DNA of 64,000 nt from Dokdonella_A sp044227025 (GCF_044227025.1 NZ_JBGAFX010000005.1:348424-412423), one strand, 5' to 3'; shown: positions 18,785 to 26,878, numbered from the stretch's first letter. Made by a program: numbers and translations. Notes: generated by a model not told the origin, from the letters alone.

Positions 18785-19309
18785 ATCGCCACTGATAGCA
18801 AGCCGAATCGCAGGAACCACGAAATCCGTGTTCCGCGAGTCCGCGTGATCGGCGCTGAAGGGGAGCAGGTCGGAATCCTGTCCCGCGACGAAGCGCTCGC
18901 CATGGCCCAGGACGCTGGTCTGGATCTGGTCGAGATCCAGCCGAACGGCGACCCGCCGGTCTGCCGCATCATGGATTTCGGCAAGTTCAAGTTCGACGCG
19001 CAGAAGAAGGCGCACGCGGCGAAGAAGAAGCAGAAGCAGGTCGAGATCAAGGAACTCAAGTTCCGCCCGGTTACCGATGTCGGTGACTACACGATCAAGA
19101 TGCGCAACCTGCGGCGCTTCCTCGAGGAAGGCGACAAGGTCAAGATCACGATCCGCTTCCGCGGTCGCGAGATGACCCATCAGGAGCTTGGTCGGGCGAT
19201 GGTCGACAAGATCTCGGCCGAGATCGCCGAGGAAGCGGTGATCGAGCAGTATCCGAGGATGGAAGGGCGCCTGATGGTCATGATGATCGCGCCCAAGAAG
19301 AAGATTTGA
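18785..19309 (+). CDS. infC: Translation initiation factor IF-3, AUC start codon
   Basis: Binds the 30S subunit and checks start-codon fidelity. With the ATC at 18785 as initiator the protein has 174 residues and begins (M)ATDSKPNRRNHEIRVPRVRV, matching IF-3 N-termini. A perfect GGAGG sits 8 bases upstream. Starting at the later GTG (18845) would remove the first 20 residues of the N-terminal domain. Rare AUU/AUC starts in infC let IF-3 repress its own translation, and the arrangement is retained here. Domain landmarks: GLDLVEIQPNGDPPVCRIMD, then FRPVTDVGDYTIKMRNLRRF and FRGREMTHQELG. Confidence 0.95.
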   Translation: MATDSKPNRRNHEIRVPRVRVIGAEGEQVGILSRDEALAMAQDAGLDLVEIQPNGDPPVCRIMDFGKFKFDAQKKAHAAKKKQKQVEIKELKFRPVTDVGDYTIKMRNLRRFLEEGDKVKITIRFRGREMTHQELGRAMVDKISAEIAEEAVIEQYPRMEGRLMVMMIAPKKKI

Positions 19310-19312
19310 TTT

Positions 19313-19440
19313 GCTGTTGTTGAAGAGTGCGGTCAGGACGACCGCTTTGGTTTCGCGCTCAGGACGAGCGCAAAAGTAGACGTAACACTAGGAGCCGGCC
19401 CGCGATGCGGGCCAAACAAGCCGGAACGAGCAGGACGGAA
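19313..19440 (+). promoter_or_regulatory. Leader with tandem CAGGACG-loop hairpins between infC and rpmI
   Basis: Two consecutive hairpins share a loop: GCGGTC-AGGAC-GACCGC (19329-19345) and GCGCTC-AGGAC-GAGCGC (19355-19371). A third CAGGACG lies at 19431-19437, and a separate GCCCGC-GAT-GCGGGC hairpin lies between. Loops with A(N)GGA are the binding pattern of CsrA/RsmA. The first 60 bases resemble the leader of tRNA-Pro at 24451-24512, with compensating stem changes. In E. coli this interval holds the L20 translational operator, so ribosomal-protein control is an alternative. Confidence 0.55.
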
Positions 19441-19497
19441 AGCGTGGCGAAGGCCACCGCTCGCACCAGTAACGAAAATCACCGAAGGAGTTGGGTC

Positions 19498-19695
19498 ATG
19501 CCCAAGATGAAGACCAATCGGGCCGCTGCCAAGCGGTTCCGCAAGACCGCGTCCGGCAAGTTCAAGTGCGGCCACGCGTTCAAGAGCCACATCCTCACGA
19601 AGAAGGCCACCAAGCGCAAGCGTGGCCTGCGTGCGACCAACCACGTGCGCGCGGAAGACGCCGGTCGCGTCTCGCGCATGCTGCCGTACGCATAA
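19498..19695 (+). CDS. rpmI: 50S ribosomal protein L35
   Basis: 65-residue basic protein starting MPKMKTNRAAAKRFRKTASG and ending GRVSRMLPYA, typical L35. The start at 19498 is preceded by AAGGAG. It sits between infC and rplT as in E. coli; L20 often controls this gene's translation. Confidence 0.99.
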   Translation: MPKMKTNRAAAKRFRKTASGKFKCGHAFKSHILTKKATKRKRGLRATNHVRAEDAGRVSRMLPYA

Positions 19696-19707
19696 GGAGG
19701 ACGAGAC

Positions 19708-20067
19708 ATGGCACGAGTAAAGCGTGGCGTCATCGCCCACCGTCGTCACAAGAAGATCCTCGGCAAGGCCAAGGGTTACTACAACGCGCGCCGCAAGGTT
19801 TTCCGCGTCGCCAAGCAGGCCGTCACCAAGGCGCACCAGTACGCCTACATCGGCCGCAAGCAGAAGAAGCGCAACTTCCGCGCACTGTGGATCGTCCGCA
19901 TCAATGCGGGCGCGCGCCAGTTCGGCCTGTCCTACAGCCGCCTGATGAACGGCCTCAAGAAGGCCGACATCACGCTCGACCGCAAGGTGCTGGCGGATCT
20001 CGCCGTGCACGACATCAAGGCGTTCGGTGCGTTGGCGGAAAAGGCAAAGGCCAGCCTGGCGGCTTGA
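19708..20067 (+). CDS. rplT: 50S ribosomal protein L20
   Basis: 119 residues, MARVKRGVIAHRRHKKILGK through FGLSYSRLMNGLKKADI, standard L20. Needed early in 50S assembly and a translational repressor of its own operon in E. coli. AGGAGG lies upstream of the ATG, 12 bases after rpmI. Confidence 0.99.
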   Translation: MARVKRGVIAHRRHKKILGKAKGYYNARRKVFRVAKQAVTKAHQYAYIGRKQKKRNFRALWIVRINAGARQFGLSYSRLMNGLKKADITLDRKVLADLAVHDIKAFGALAEKAKASLAA

Positions 20068-20130
20068 GTCTTGCGAAGGCTGATCGCGCGGAAGCTTCCG
20101 CCGCCGGCCATCGCAATGCGTGAAGTACGC

Positions 20131-20168
20131 GGGGAGGAGGCCTGGCCTCCTCCCCGTTTGCGTTTTTG
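20131..20168 (+). terminator. Strong hairpin and T-run between rplT and pheS
   Basis: GGGGAGGAGGCC and GGCCTCCTCCCC form a near-perfect stem at about 20131-20155, followed by GTTTGCGTTTTTG. It can terminate the rplT transcript or attenuate pheST. No Phe-rich pheM-like leader peptide was found beside it. Confidence 0.7.
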
Positions 20169-20301
20169 AACGCATGCAAAATCACGGAAGGACTCCTTCC
20201 TGGGAGCCGTTTCGCGCGAACGCGGGAGTCCGTGGTGATCGTGCATGACGTGAATCGTAGTTCCCGCGCGCGCGGGATGCAGAAGCACAGGAACCGCAAC
20301 G

Positions 20302-21297
20302 ATGGCTGATCTCGAAGCGCTGTCCAACACCGCCCTGGCCGACATCGCGGCGGCGCCGTCGCTGGAAGCCCTCGACGCGCAACGCGTCGCGTTGCTCGGC
20401 AAGGGCGGCGCGATCACCGCTGCGCTGAAGGCGCTTGGTGCGTTGCCGCCGGACGAAAAGAAGGCGCGCGGCGCCGAGGTCAATCGCGCGAAGGAGCGCA
20501 TCGCCGACGCGATCGCCGTACGCAAGGCGGCGCTGGAACAGGCCGAGCTGGATCGCCGCCTCGCTTCCGAGCGCATCGACGTGACCCTGCCGGGCCGGCG
20601 CGGCACGCGCGGCGGCCTGCATCCGATCACGCGCACGCTGGATCGCGCCGTCGAGATTTTCGCGCGCCTCGGCTACGAACTTGCCGACGGCCCGGAGATC
20701 GAGACCGACTGGTACAACTTCGAGGCGCTGAACTTCCCGCCGGACCATCCGGCGCGCACGATGCACGACACCTTCTGGTTTCCCGACGGTCGCCTGCTGC
20801 GTACCCACACCTCGCCGGTGCAGATCCGCGCCGCGACCGGGCGCACGCCGCCGATCCGCCTGATCTCGATCGGCAAGGTCTATCGCAGCGACTCCGACCA
20901 GACGCACTCGCCGATGTTCCACCAGATCGAAGGCCTGCTCGTGGGCGAGGACGTCAGTTTCGCCGACCTCAAGGGCACGCTCACCGAATTCGTGCGCGCG
21001 TTCTTCGAGCGCGACTTCGAGATGCGCTTCCGGCCCAGCTATTTCCCGTTCGTCGAACCGGGTGCCGAAGTCGACATCCGCTGGGATCGCGAGGACGGCA
21101 CGCAGTCGTGGCTTGAGGTGCTCGGCTGCGGCATGGTGCATCCGAACGTGCTGCGCAACTGCGGCATCGATCCGGAGCGCTACACCGGCTTCGCGTTCGG
21201 CATGGGCGGCGAGCGCTTCGCGATGCTGCGCTACGGCGTCAACGACCTGCGCCAGTTCTTCGAGAACGACCTGCGGTTCCTCAGGCAGTTTGCCTGA
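20302..21297 (+). CDS. pheS: Phenylalanyl-tRNA synthetase alpha subunit
   Basis: Catalytic subunit of the (alpha-beta)2 enzyme. 331 residues: N-terminal coiled coil, then LPGRRGTRGGLHPITRTLDR, DTFWF and RTHTSPVQIRA (motif 2 region), SDQTHSPMFHQIEGLLVGE, and the motif 3 segment GFAFGMGGERFAMLRYGVND. It starts at the ATG at 20302, about 235 bases after rplT. Confidence 0.99.
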   Translation: MADLEALSNTALADIAAAPSLEALDAQRVALLGKGGAITAALKALGALPPDEKKARGAEVNRAKERIADAIAVRKAALEQAELDRRLASERIDVTLPGRRGTRGGLHPITRTLDRAVEIFARLGYELADGPEIETDWYNFEALNFPPDHPARTMHDTFWFPDGRLLRTHTSPVQIRAATGRTPPIRLISIGKVYRSDSDQTHSPMFHQIEGLLVGEDVSFADLKGTLTEFVRAFFERDFEMRFRPSYFPFVEPGAEVDIRWDREDGTQSWLEVLGCGMVHPNVLRNCGIDPERYTGFAFGMGGERFAMLRYGVNDLRQFFENDLRFLRQFA

Positions 21298-21302
21298 GAG
21301 CC

Positions 21303-21395
21303 GGGATTCGGGATTGGAGATTCGATATTCGTAGAAGCCGGACTCCATCCTGAATCACCGCGCAAGCTCTTCCGAATCCCCAATCCCGAGTCTCC
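21303..21395 (+). repeat. Xanthomonad-type GGGATT palindrome between pheS and pheT
   Basis: GGGATTCGGGATTGGAGATT (from 21303) and CGAATCCCCAATCCCGAGTC (from 21373) form an imperfect stem of about 20 base pairs enclosing some 48 bases. It lies inside the pheS-pheT operon and resembles the GGGAAT palindrome at 35807-35900. Such short repeats are scattered between genes in xanthomonad genomes (recalled). Confidence 0.65.
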
Positions 21396-21410
21396 AACCC
21401 CGGCCCTTCC

Positions 21411-23780
21411 ATGAAATTCTCCGAAAACTGGCTGCGCGAACTCGTCGACATTCCCGTCGACCGTGATGCGCTGATGCACCGCCTGACGATGGCCGGCCTG
21501 GAGGTCGAAGGCGTCGAACCGCTCGGTATGGCGCTCGACGGGGTCGTGGTCGGCGAAATCGTCGGTTGCGAACCGCATCCGAACGCCGACAAGCTGCGTG
21601 TGTGCCAGGTCGCGATCGGTGCGGACGCGCCGCTCGTGATCGTCTGCGGCGCGCCGAACGCGCGTCTCGGGTTGAAAGCGCCGCTGGCGATGATCGGAAC
21701 AACGATGCAGAACGGCATCGAGATCAAGCGCGCCGCACTGCGCGGCATCGAATCGAACGGCATGCTGTGTTCGGCGAAAGAACTCGGCATCGACGCGGAC
21801 GCGTCCGGCCTGATGGAACTGCCGGGGGATGCGCCGGTCGGCACGCCGCTCGCAGCCTATCTCGGGCTCCCCGATGCGAGCATCGAGATCAAGCTGACGC
21901 CGAATCGCCCGGATTGCCTCAGCGTGTCCGGCCTCGCCCGCGATGCCTCGGCGTTGTTCGGCAGCGCGCTGCACGTACCGGCTGCGGATGCCGTTGCGGC
22001 GGTCGCGAACGGATCGCGCGATGCGACGCTCGATGCCGGTGCCGACTGTCCACGCTACCTGGGTCGCGTCATCGAAGGCATCGACACGACCGCAAAGACA
22101 CCGTTGTGGATGGCGGAGCGCCTGCGCCGCAGCGGCGTGCGTCCGGTCAGCGCGATGGTCGACGTGACCCAGTACGTCATGCTCGAGCTCGGCCAGCCGA
22201 TGCATGCCTATGACAACGATCGACTCGATGGCGCGATCAGCGTGCGGCGAGCGCGCCCTGGCGAGAAGGTGAGACTGCTCGACGGCAACGAGCACGCCGT
22301 CGACGAGGATTTCCTCGTGATCGCGGATCGTACCGGGCTGCATGGTCTCGCCGGCATCATGGGCGGATACGACTCGCGCGTCACCGATGCGACGCGCACG
22401 GTATTCCTCGAAGCCGCGCACTTCGCGCCGGCGGCGATCATGGGGCGTGCGCGCAAGCTCGGCCTGCACACCGACGCCTCGCATCGCTTCGAACGTGGCG
22501 TCGACCCGGACTCGCCGCGCCGAGCGATCGAACGTGCGACCGCACTGATTCTCGCGATTGCCGGTGGCTCGCCGGGGCCGGTGAGCGAGTCGGTGCAGCG
22601 CGGGAACCTGCCGCAGCGCGCGCCGGTCGTGCTGCGTCGCGCACGCATGACGCGCCTGCTCGGCATCGAAATCGCCGATTCCGATGTCGCGCGCATCCTG
22701 GCTGCGCTCGGAATGAAGGTCGAGACCACCGCGGACGGCTGGCGTGCGATTCCGCCGAGCCATCGCTTCGACATCCAGATCGAGGAGGACCTCATCGAGG
22801 AAGTCGTGCGCGTGCACGGTTATGAGAGAGTGCCGACGCGTGCGCCGCGCGGCGAACTGCTCGGCCCGACGCTGCCGGAGGCGAGGCTGGAAACGGCGCG
22901 CCTGCGCGCGCAACTGGTCGCGCGCGACTACGCCGAGGCGATCTGCTACGCGTTCGTGGCGCCCGAACTGCTCGGCAAGTGGAAACTGGACGATGGCGCG
23001 GTCGCGCTCGCCAATCCACTGTCGGCCGAACTTGGCGTGATGCGCACGTCGTTGCTGCCGGGCCTGGTGGAGGCGCTTTCGACGAACCGCCGCCGGCAGC
23101 AGACGCGCGTGCGCCTGTTCGAAACGGGCAATGTCTTTCGCGAGGGAGCGGACGAAGACCAGCGCATCGCCGGCGTCGCCTGCGGGCGCGCAGTCGCCGA
23201 GAACTGGGCGAGCGAGGCGCGTGCGGTCGACTTCTTCGACCTCAAGGGCGATGTGCAGTCGCTGTTCGCGCTCACCAATGCGCCGGCGTCGTTCAGTTTC
23301 GTGCCGGGCGGTCCGCCCTGGCTACACCCGGGACAGGCCGCGGAAGTCCATCGTGACGGCGCCGTGGTCGGCTGGCTCGGTGCGCTGCACCCGGACCTGC
23401 TGAAAGCACTCGATATCGACGGCGACGTCTTCGTGTTCGAATTCGAGGTCGATGCACTGTCGCGGCGCGACCTGCCGAAGGCCGAGCCGGTGTCGCGTTA
23501 TCCGTCGGTGCGGCGCGACCTGTCGTTCGAGTTGCCGGAAACGGTCGCGTACGGGGCCGTCGAGGCGGCGATCCGTGATGCGGTTGGCGAAACCCTGTCG
23601 GAAGTCATCCTGTTCGACCGCTATGTAGGTGCAAACCTCGGCAGCGGCATCAAAAGTCTCGCTATTGGCTTGATTTTGCAGGATGGTTACCGCACCCTTA
23701 CGGATCAGGACGCTGACCGCTGCACGGCTCTCGCGGTTGCCGCACTGGAATCGGTATGCAAAGCAAAGTTGCGAGGGTAG
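21411..23780 (+). CDS. pheT: Phenylalanyl-tRNA synthetase beta subunit
   Basis: 789 residues, full length. Domains in order: N-terminal MKFSENWLRELVDIPVDRDA, EMAP/tRNA-binding fold (VVGEIVGCEPHPNADKLRVC), B3/B4 editing region, B5 domain (RLLGIEIADSDVARILAALG), catalytic-like core (EDLIEEVVRVHGYERVPTRA), and the C-terminal FDX-ACB domain that binds the anticodon (SRYPSVRRDLSFELPE). It ends one base before the ihfA start. Confidence 0.99.
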   Translation: MKFSENWLRELVDIPVDRDALMHRLTMAGLEVEGVEPLGMALDGVVVGEIVGCEPHPNADKLRVCQVAIGADAPLVIVCGAPNARLGLKAPLAMIGTTMQNGIEIKRAALRGIESNGMLCSAKELGIDADASGLMELPGDAPVGTPLAAYLGLPDASIEIKLTPNRPDCLSVSGLARDASALFGSALHVPAADAVAAVANGSRDATLDAGADCPRYLGRVIEGIDTTAKTPLWMAERLRRSGVRPVSAMVDVTQYVMLELGQPMHAYDNDRLDGAISVRRARPGEKVRLLDGNEHAVDEDFLVIADRTGLHGLAGIMGGYDSRVTDATRTVFLEAAHFAPAAIMGRARKLGLHTDASHRFERGVDPDSPRRAIERATALILAIAGGSPGPVSESVQRGNLPQRAPVVLRRARMTRLLGIEIADSDVARILAALGMKVETTADGWRAIPPSHRFDIQIEEDLIEEVVRVHGYERVPTRAPRGELLGPTLPEARLETARLRAQLVARDYAEAICYAFVAPELLGKWKLDDGAVALANPLSAELGVMRTSLLPGLVEALSTNRRRQQTRVRLFETGNVFREGADEDQRIAGVACGRAVAENWASEARAVDFFDLKGDVQSLFALTNAPASFSFVPGGPPWLHPGQAAEVHRDGAVVGWLGALHPDLLKALDIDGDVFVFEFEVDALSRRDLPKAEPVSRYPSVRRDLSFELPETVAYGAVEAAIRDAVGETLSEVILFDRYVGANLGSGIKSLAIGLILQDGYRTLTDQDADRCTALAVAALESVCKAKLRG

Positions 23781-23781
23781 G

Positions 23782-24084
23782 ATGGCGTTGACGAAGGCGG
23801 AGATGGCCGAGCGTCTGTTTCTGGACGTCGGTCTCAACAAGCGTGAAGCCAAGGAATTCGTCGACGCGTTCTTCGAAGTCGTGCGCGATGCGCTTGAGAA
23901 AGGGGAGCAGGTGAAGCTGTCGGGTTTCGGCAACTTCGATCTGCGTTTCAAGAATCAGCGTCCAGGGCGTAACCCCAAGACCGGCGTGGAAATTCCGATT
24001 TCCGCGCGGAGGGTGGTGACGTTCCGTCCGGGACAGAAACTGAAGGTCCGGGTCGAAGCCTATGCTGGATCAGGGCAGCAATAG
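23782..24084 (+). CDS. ihfA: Integration host factor alpha subunit
   Basis: 100-residue DNA-bending protein of the HU/IHF family. It begins MALTKAEMAERLFLDVGLNK and contains the DNA-binding arm FKNQRPGRNPKTGVEIPISA followed by RRVVTFRPGQKLKVRVE. The start is one base after pheT, so translation is likely coupled, as in E. coli pheST-ihfA. Confidence 0.98.
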   Translation: MALTKAEMAERLFLDVGLNKREAKEFVDAFFEVVRDALEKGEQVKLSGFGNFDLRFKNQRPGRNPKTGVEIPISARRVVTFRPGQKLKVRVEAYAGSGQQ

Positions 24085-24418
24085 CGAACTTCCGGTCATC
24101 CCGGCAAAACGCTATTTCACCATCGGTGAGGTCAGCGAGCTGTGCGCCGTGAAGCCGCACGTGCTGCGCTATTGGGAACAGGAGTTCTCGAACCTCAAGC
24201 CGGTAAAGCGTCGCGGCAACCGCCGCTACTACCAGCGTCATGACGTCCTGATGATCCGGCAGATCCGTTCGCTGCTGTACGATCAGGGCTTCACGATCAC
24301 CGGCGCGCGCCAGCGTCTGGAAGGCACGCAGGCGCGTGCCGAATCGAGCATATCGGGCCAGATCGTGCGCCAGGTGCGCATGGAGCTCGAGGAAGTCCTG
24401 CAAATCCTGCGCCGCTGA
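24062..24418 (+). CDS. MerR-family transcriptional regulator downstream of ihfA
   Basis: 118 residues. The winged-helix MerR domain begins KRYFTIGEVSELCAVKPHVL, RYWEQEF, RRGNRRYYQRHDV. The short C-terminal helix (ISGQIVRQVRMELEEVLQIL) has no cysteine or metal-binding motif, so it is of the CueR-unlike, ligandless 'ihfA-linked' type. It overlaps the ihfA end by 23 bases. The same regulator follows ihfA in many gammaproteobacteria; its target is not known to me. Confidence 0.92.
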   Translation: MLDQGSNSELPVIPAKRYFTIGEVSELCAVKPHVLRYWEQEFSNLKPVKRRGNRRYYQRHDVLMIRQIRSLLYDQGFTITGARQRLEGTQARAESSISGQIVRQVRMELEEVLQILRR

Positions 24419-24441
24419 CCCCGCGAAGCATCTGCTAGAAT
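24415..24441 (+). promoter_or_regulatory. Extended -10 promoter for the tRNA-Pro leader transcript
   Basis: TGCTAGAAT at 24433-24441 is an extended -10 (TGn plus TAGAAT). CTGACC at 24415-24420 is a weak -35 at 15 bases. The GC-rich stretch GCGCGGC after the -10 resembles stringently controlled tRNA promoters. Predicted start is near 24448, immediately before the hairpin array. Confidence 0.6.
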
Positions 24442-24447
24442 GCGCGG

Positions 24448-24569
24448 CTCTTGTTGAGAAGTGCGGCCAGGACGGCCGCGTTTTGATGTCCGCGATTCAG
24501 GATGATCGCAGAAGTACCACGGCCGGGACGGTCGCTTTTTGATGTTCGCAATCACGGATGATTACCAAT
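24448..24569 (+). ncRNA. Candidate CsrB/RsmX-like RNA: four GGA-loop hairpins leading into tRNA-Pro
   Basis: Four successive hairpins present GGA in the loop: GCGGC-CAGGACG-GCCGC (24463-24479), GCGAT-TCAGGATG-ATCGC (24492-24509), CGGCC-GGGAC-GGTCG (24520-24534) and AATCA-CGGA-TGATT (24550-24563). CAGGACG and CAGGATG match the CsrB imperfect repeat CAGGA(U/A/C)G. The array begins at the predicted transcription start and ends 4 bases before tRNA-Pro, so RNase P cleavage of the tRNA precursor would release an RNA of about 120 nt. Units one and three, and two and four, are tandem copies of each other. CsrA binding is inference. Confidence 0.5.
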
Positions 24570-24646
24570 CGGGGCGTAGCGCAGCCTGGTAGCGCACCTG
24601 CCTGGGGGGCAGGGGGTCGTGGGTTCGAATCCCGCCGCCCCGACCA
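24570..24646 (+). tRNA. tRNA-Pro (GGG)
   Basis: 77 nt. The acceptor CGGGGCG pairs with CGCCCCG, discriminator A, encoded CCA at 24644-24646. Anticodon stem CCTGC/GCAGG encloses CTGGGGG with anticodon GGG. The T-arm GGGTTCGAATCCC is canonical. Confidence 0.97.
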
Positions 24647-24655
24647 AACGAAAGG

Positions 24656-24679
24656 ACGGGCCCTTGTGGCCCGTTTTTC
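24656..24679 (+). terminator. Rho-independent terminator after tRNA-Pro
   Basis: ACGGGCC-CTTGT-GGCCCGT stem followed by TTTT. Confidence 0.88.
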
Positions 24680-24877
24680 ATTTGGCTCAGGAGAGGACGA
24701 GAAACTCGTGTTTCGCGGGAAACGCGCGATGGCTCGACTGCGTAATATTTTCCATCTCCGACGATACCTGTCCACGCTGGCCCCAAAAGCGCCGGCTTGT
24801 CGACGCAGGTCATGCGCCGTAGCATGCCCGGCTCCCTTCCAGCCGAGCGGCGCTTGCTTCGCAGCCTCCCCATACAG

Positions 24878-25831
24878 ATGAATGCCACGCGCCGCACGCT
24901 GTACCCCGAGATCGAACCGTTCGACACCGGCTTCCTGCAGTTGTCGCCGTTGCACCGGATGTACTACGAGCAGTGCGGCAACCCCGCCGGCAAACCCGTG
25001 GTGTTTCTGCATGGCGGGCCAGGTGCAGGTTGCAACGCGAATTCGCGTCGCTATTTCGACCCCGCGCGCTACCGCATCGTGCTGTTCGACCAGCGCGGTT
25101 GCGGGCGCTCGACCCCGCATGCCGAGCTCGTGGACAACACGACCTGGCATCTTGTCGCCGACATTGAAAACCTGCGCGAGCACCTCGGCATTGCGCGCTG
25201 GCAGATATTCGGTGGTTCCTGGGGATCCACGCTGGCGTTGGCCTATGCCGAGACGCACCCCGCGCGCGTGACCGAATTGGTTCTGCGTGGAATCTTCATG
25301 CTGCGGCGCTGGGAACTCGAGTGGTTCTACCAGAAAGGTTGCGATGCGCTGTTCCCGGACGTCTGGGAGAAATACCTCGAGCCGATCCCGTTGGCCGAGC
25401 GGGGCGACCTGATGAGCGCCTATCATCGCCGCCTTACCAGCCCGGATCCGGTGGCGCGCGTCGCAGCCGCGCGCGCATGGTCGATCTGGGAGGGTGCGAC
25501 GAGTTTTCTGCTGCAGGACCCGGCGCACATCGCCTCCAGCGGTGAGGACGAGTTCGCGCTCGCGTTCGCGCGCATCGAGAACCACTATTTCGTAAACGGA
25601 GGTTTCTTCGACAGCGACGACCAGTTGCTGCGCGATGCGCATCGCCTGAAGGGCATCCCCTCGGTCATCGTGCAAGGGCGCTACGACGTCGTCTGCCCGA
25701 TGCGCAGCGCGTGGGATCTGCATCGCGCATGGCCGGAAGCGGACTTGCGCATCGTCGCAGACGCCGGTCATTCGGCGTTGGAACCGGGCATCGTGCACGA
25801 GTTGGTCGAGGCGACCGACCGCTTCCGTTGA
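24878..25831 (+). CDS. pip: Prolyl aminopeptidase (proline iminopeptidase)
   Basis: 317-residue alpha/beta hydrolase of peptidase family S33 that removes N-terminal proline from peptides. Landmarks: oxyanion HGGPGAGCN, FDQRGCGRSTPHA, nucleophile Ser at about 114 in GGSWGSTLALAYAETHP, catalytic Asp in QGRYDVVCP and His in DAGHSALEPG. No signal peptide, so it is cytoplasmic. The start at 24878 (MNATRRTLYPEIEPFDTGFL) matches family N-termini; the frame extends 27 codons upstream without support. Monocistronic. Confidence 0.95.
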   Translation: MNATRRTLYPEIEPFDTGFLQLSPLHRMYYEQCGNPAGKPVVFLHGGPGAGCNANSRRYFDPARYRIVLFDQRGCGRSTPHAELVDNTTWHLVADIENLREHLGIARWQIFGGSWGSTLALAYAETHPARVTELVLRGIFMLRRWELEWFYQKGCDALFPDVWEKYLEPIPLAERGDLMSAYHRRLTSPDPVARVAAARAWSIWEGATSFLLQDPAHIASSGEDEFALAFARIENHYFVNGGFFDSDDQLLRDAHRLKGIPSVIVQGRYDVVCPMRSAWDLHRAWPEADLRIVADAGHSALEPGIVHELVEATDRFR

Positions 25832-26109
25832 TTGATCGCCGTCAGGGCCGCGGAGCGAGCTCTGCTCTTGTATCCGCGATTTCGCCTCGATCGGGCGGTG
25901 GATCGATTTTGCGGGTGGCACATCCCTGTGCCGGCCCTGGCGGTTCCGGGATGTACCCATGCCAGGGCTCGTGAAGCAATCGGCGTCCTGTCGATTTCTC
26001 CGCGATTTGCGCATCCGGTACGCGACCGGATGCGCTGCCACGGATCGGGCTGTCATGCTCGATCCGCGTGCAAACCTTCCGTGGTTTGCCTTCGAGGCCT
26101 TGCAGCCCC
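25832..26109. other. Intergenic region between pip and the PsiF genes
   Basis: About 280 bases between convergent genes. It contains short inverted repeats (for example CCGGCCCTGG/CCAGGGC near 25932-25976) but no T-rich terminator or convincing gene. Confidence 0.4.
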
Positions 26110-26496
26110 TCAGTCCGCGCTGGCAACCGCGTCGTCGCTGATGCATTCGCGCACGAAGGTCTTGCGCTCATTGCCCTTGAGACCCTTCTCCTTCGCCTCG
26201 GCGCTGCAGGCCTTGCGCTTGAGCTGGGCCGGAGTCGGCGCCGACTTGTCCGCGTGCGCTGCGAGCTCGGTCGAGCCGCCCTTGAGGCAAGTGCTCATGA
26301 AGCCCCGGCGATCGTCGCCCTTGAGCGACTGCGCCTTTGCCTCTGCATTGCAGTTCTTCATGCGCTGCTGCTGCGCGGTCAGCGCCTTGCCGGATTTGCC
26401 GACGGCGGTGGCGTCCTGCGCCGGGGCTGCGTGGATACTGCCTGCGAACGCGAAGGCGATAGCGAGGGCCAGCGACGGGATGTTCCTGATCTGCAT
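26110..26496 (-). CDS. PsiF-repeat secreted protein (two repeats)
   Basis: 128 residues with signal peptide MQIRNIPSLALAIAFAFAGS, cleavage near IHAAP. Two PsiF repeats follow, QQQRMKNCNAEAKAQSLKGD and AQLKRKACSAEAKEKGLKGN, each ending in a segment with a second Cys (STCLKG, RECISD), so each unit probably forms a disulfide-closed helical hairpin. PsiF is named for phosphate-starvation induction in E. coli; molecular role unknown. The ATG at 26496 is chosen for the signal peptide. A paralogue lies directly upstream on the same strand. Confidence 0.85.
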   Translation of the reverse strand: MQIRNIPSLALAIAFAFAGSIHAAPAQDATAVGKSGKALTAQQQRMKNCNAEAKAQSLKGDDRRGFMSTCLKGGSTELAAHADKSAPTPAQLKRKACSAEAKEKGLKGNERKTFVRECISDDAVASAD

Positions 26497-26675
26497 TGGT
26501 GACACTCCTCCCTGATGGATGAATCCGCGACCGGTTCCGATCGCGGTGGAGAAAGTGTGCGCAGGTCGGCACGGGCCGCACAGAGGAAGAACCCGGCGCG
26601 CGATGAAAGCCGTCATCGCCGTAGTAGCGACGAAAACGCCGACGTTCTTGTAGGAAAACGGAGGCCCCCGGGCGT

Positions 26676-26825
26676 GCCTGCAATTGCTCCTGGATCGCGA
26701 CACACGGGGATGTGCGGAGTGCTCGCTGGCGTCGGGAGCGCCAGATGCCAGGCATACCGACCGTCCATGGTCATACGCCTGCAATTGCTCCTGCATTGCA
26801 GGCATACCGACCGTCCATGGTCATA
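26676..26825. repeat. Short direct repeats between the two PsiF genes
   Basis: GCCTGCAATTGCTCCTG occurs at 26676-26692 and 26777-26793. AGGCATACCGACCGTCCATG plus GTCATA occurs in copies ending at 26775 and 26825, exactly 50 bases apart. The larger unit contains GACC-GTCCAT-GGTC. The interval holds no gene. Confidence 0.75.
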
Positions 26826-26878
26826 AGCGGAAGGCCCGCGTTGGCGGGCCTTCGCGTTGTTGCAACTCGAACCAGGGT

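Noticed and set aside
20116..20169. 17-codon frame across the rplT-pheS hairpin considered as a pheM-like leader peptide
   Set aside because: Only one Phe residue, whereas attenuator leaders for pheST are Phe-rich; it arises from the terminator sequence itself.
26110..26825. Possible insertion-sequence remnant suggested by direct repeats between the PsiF genes
   Set aside because: No transposase fragment or terminal inverted repeats; simple local duplication explains it.
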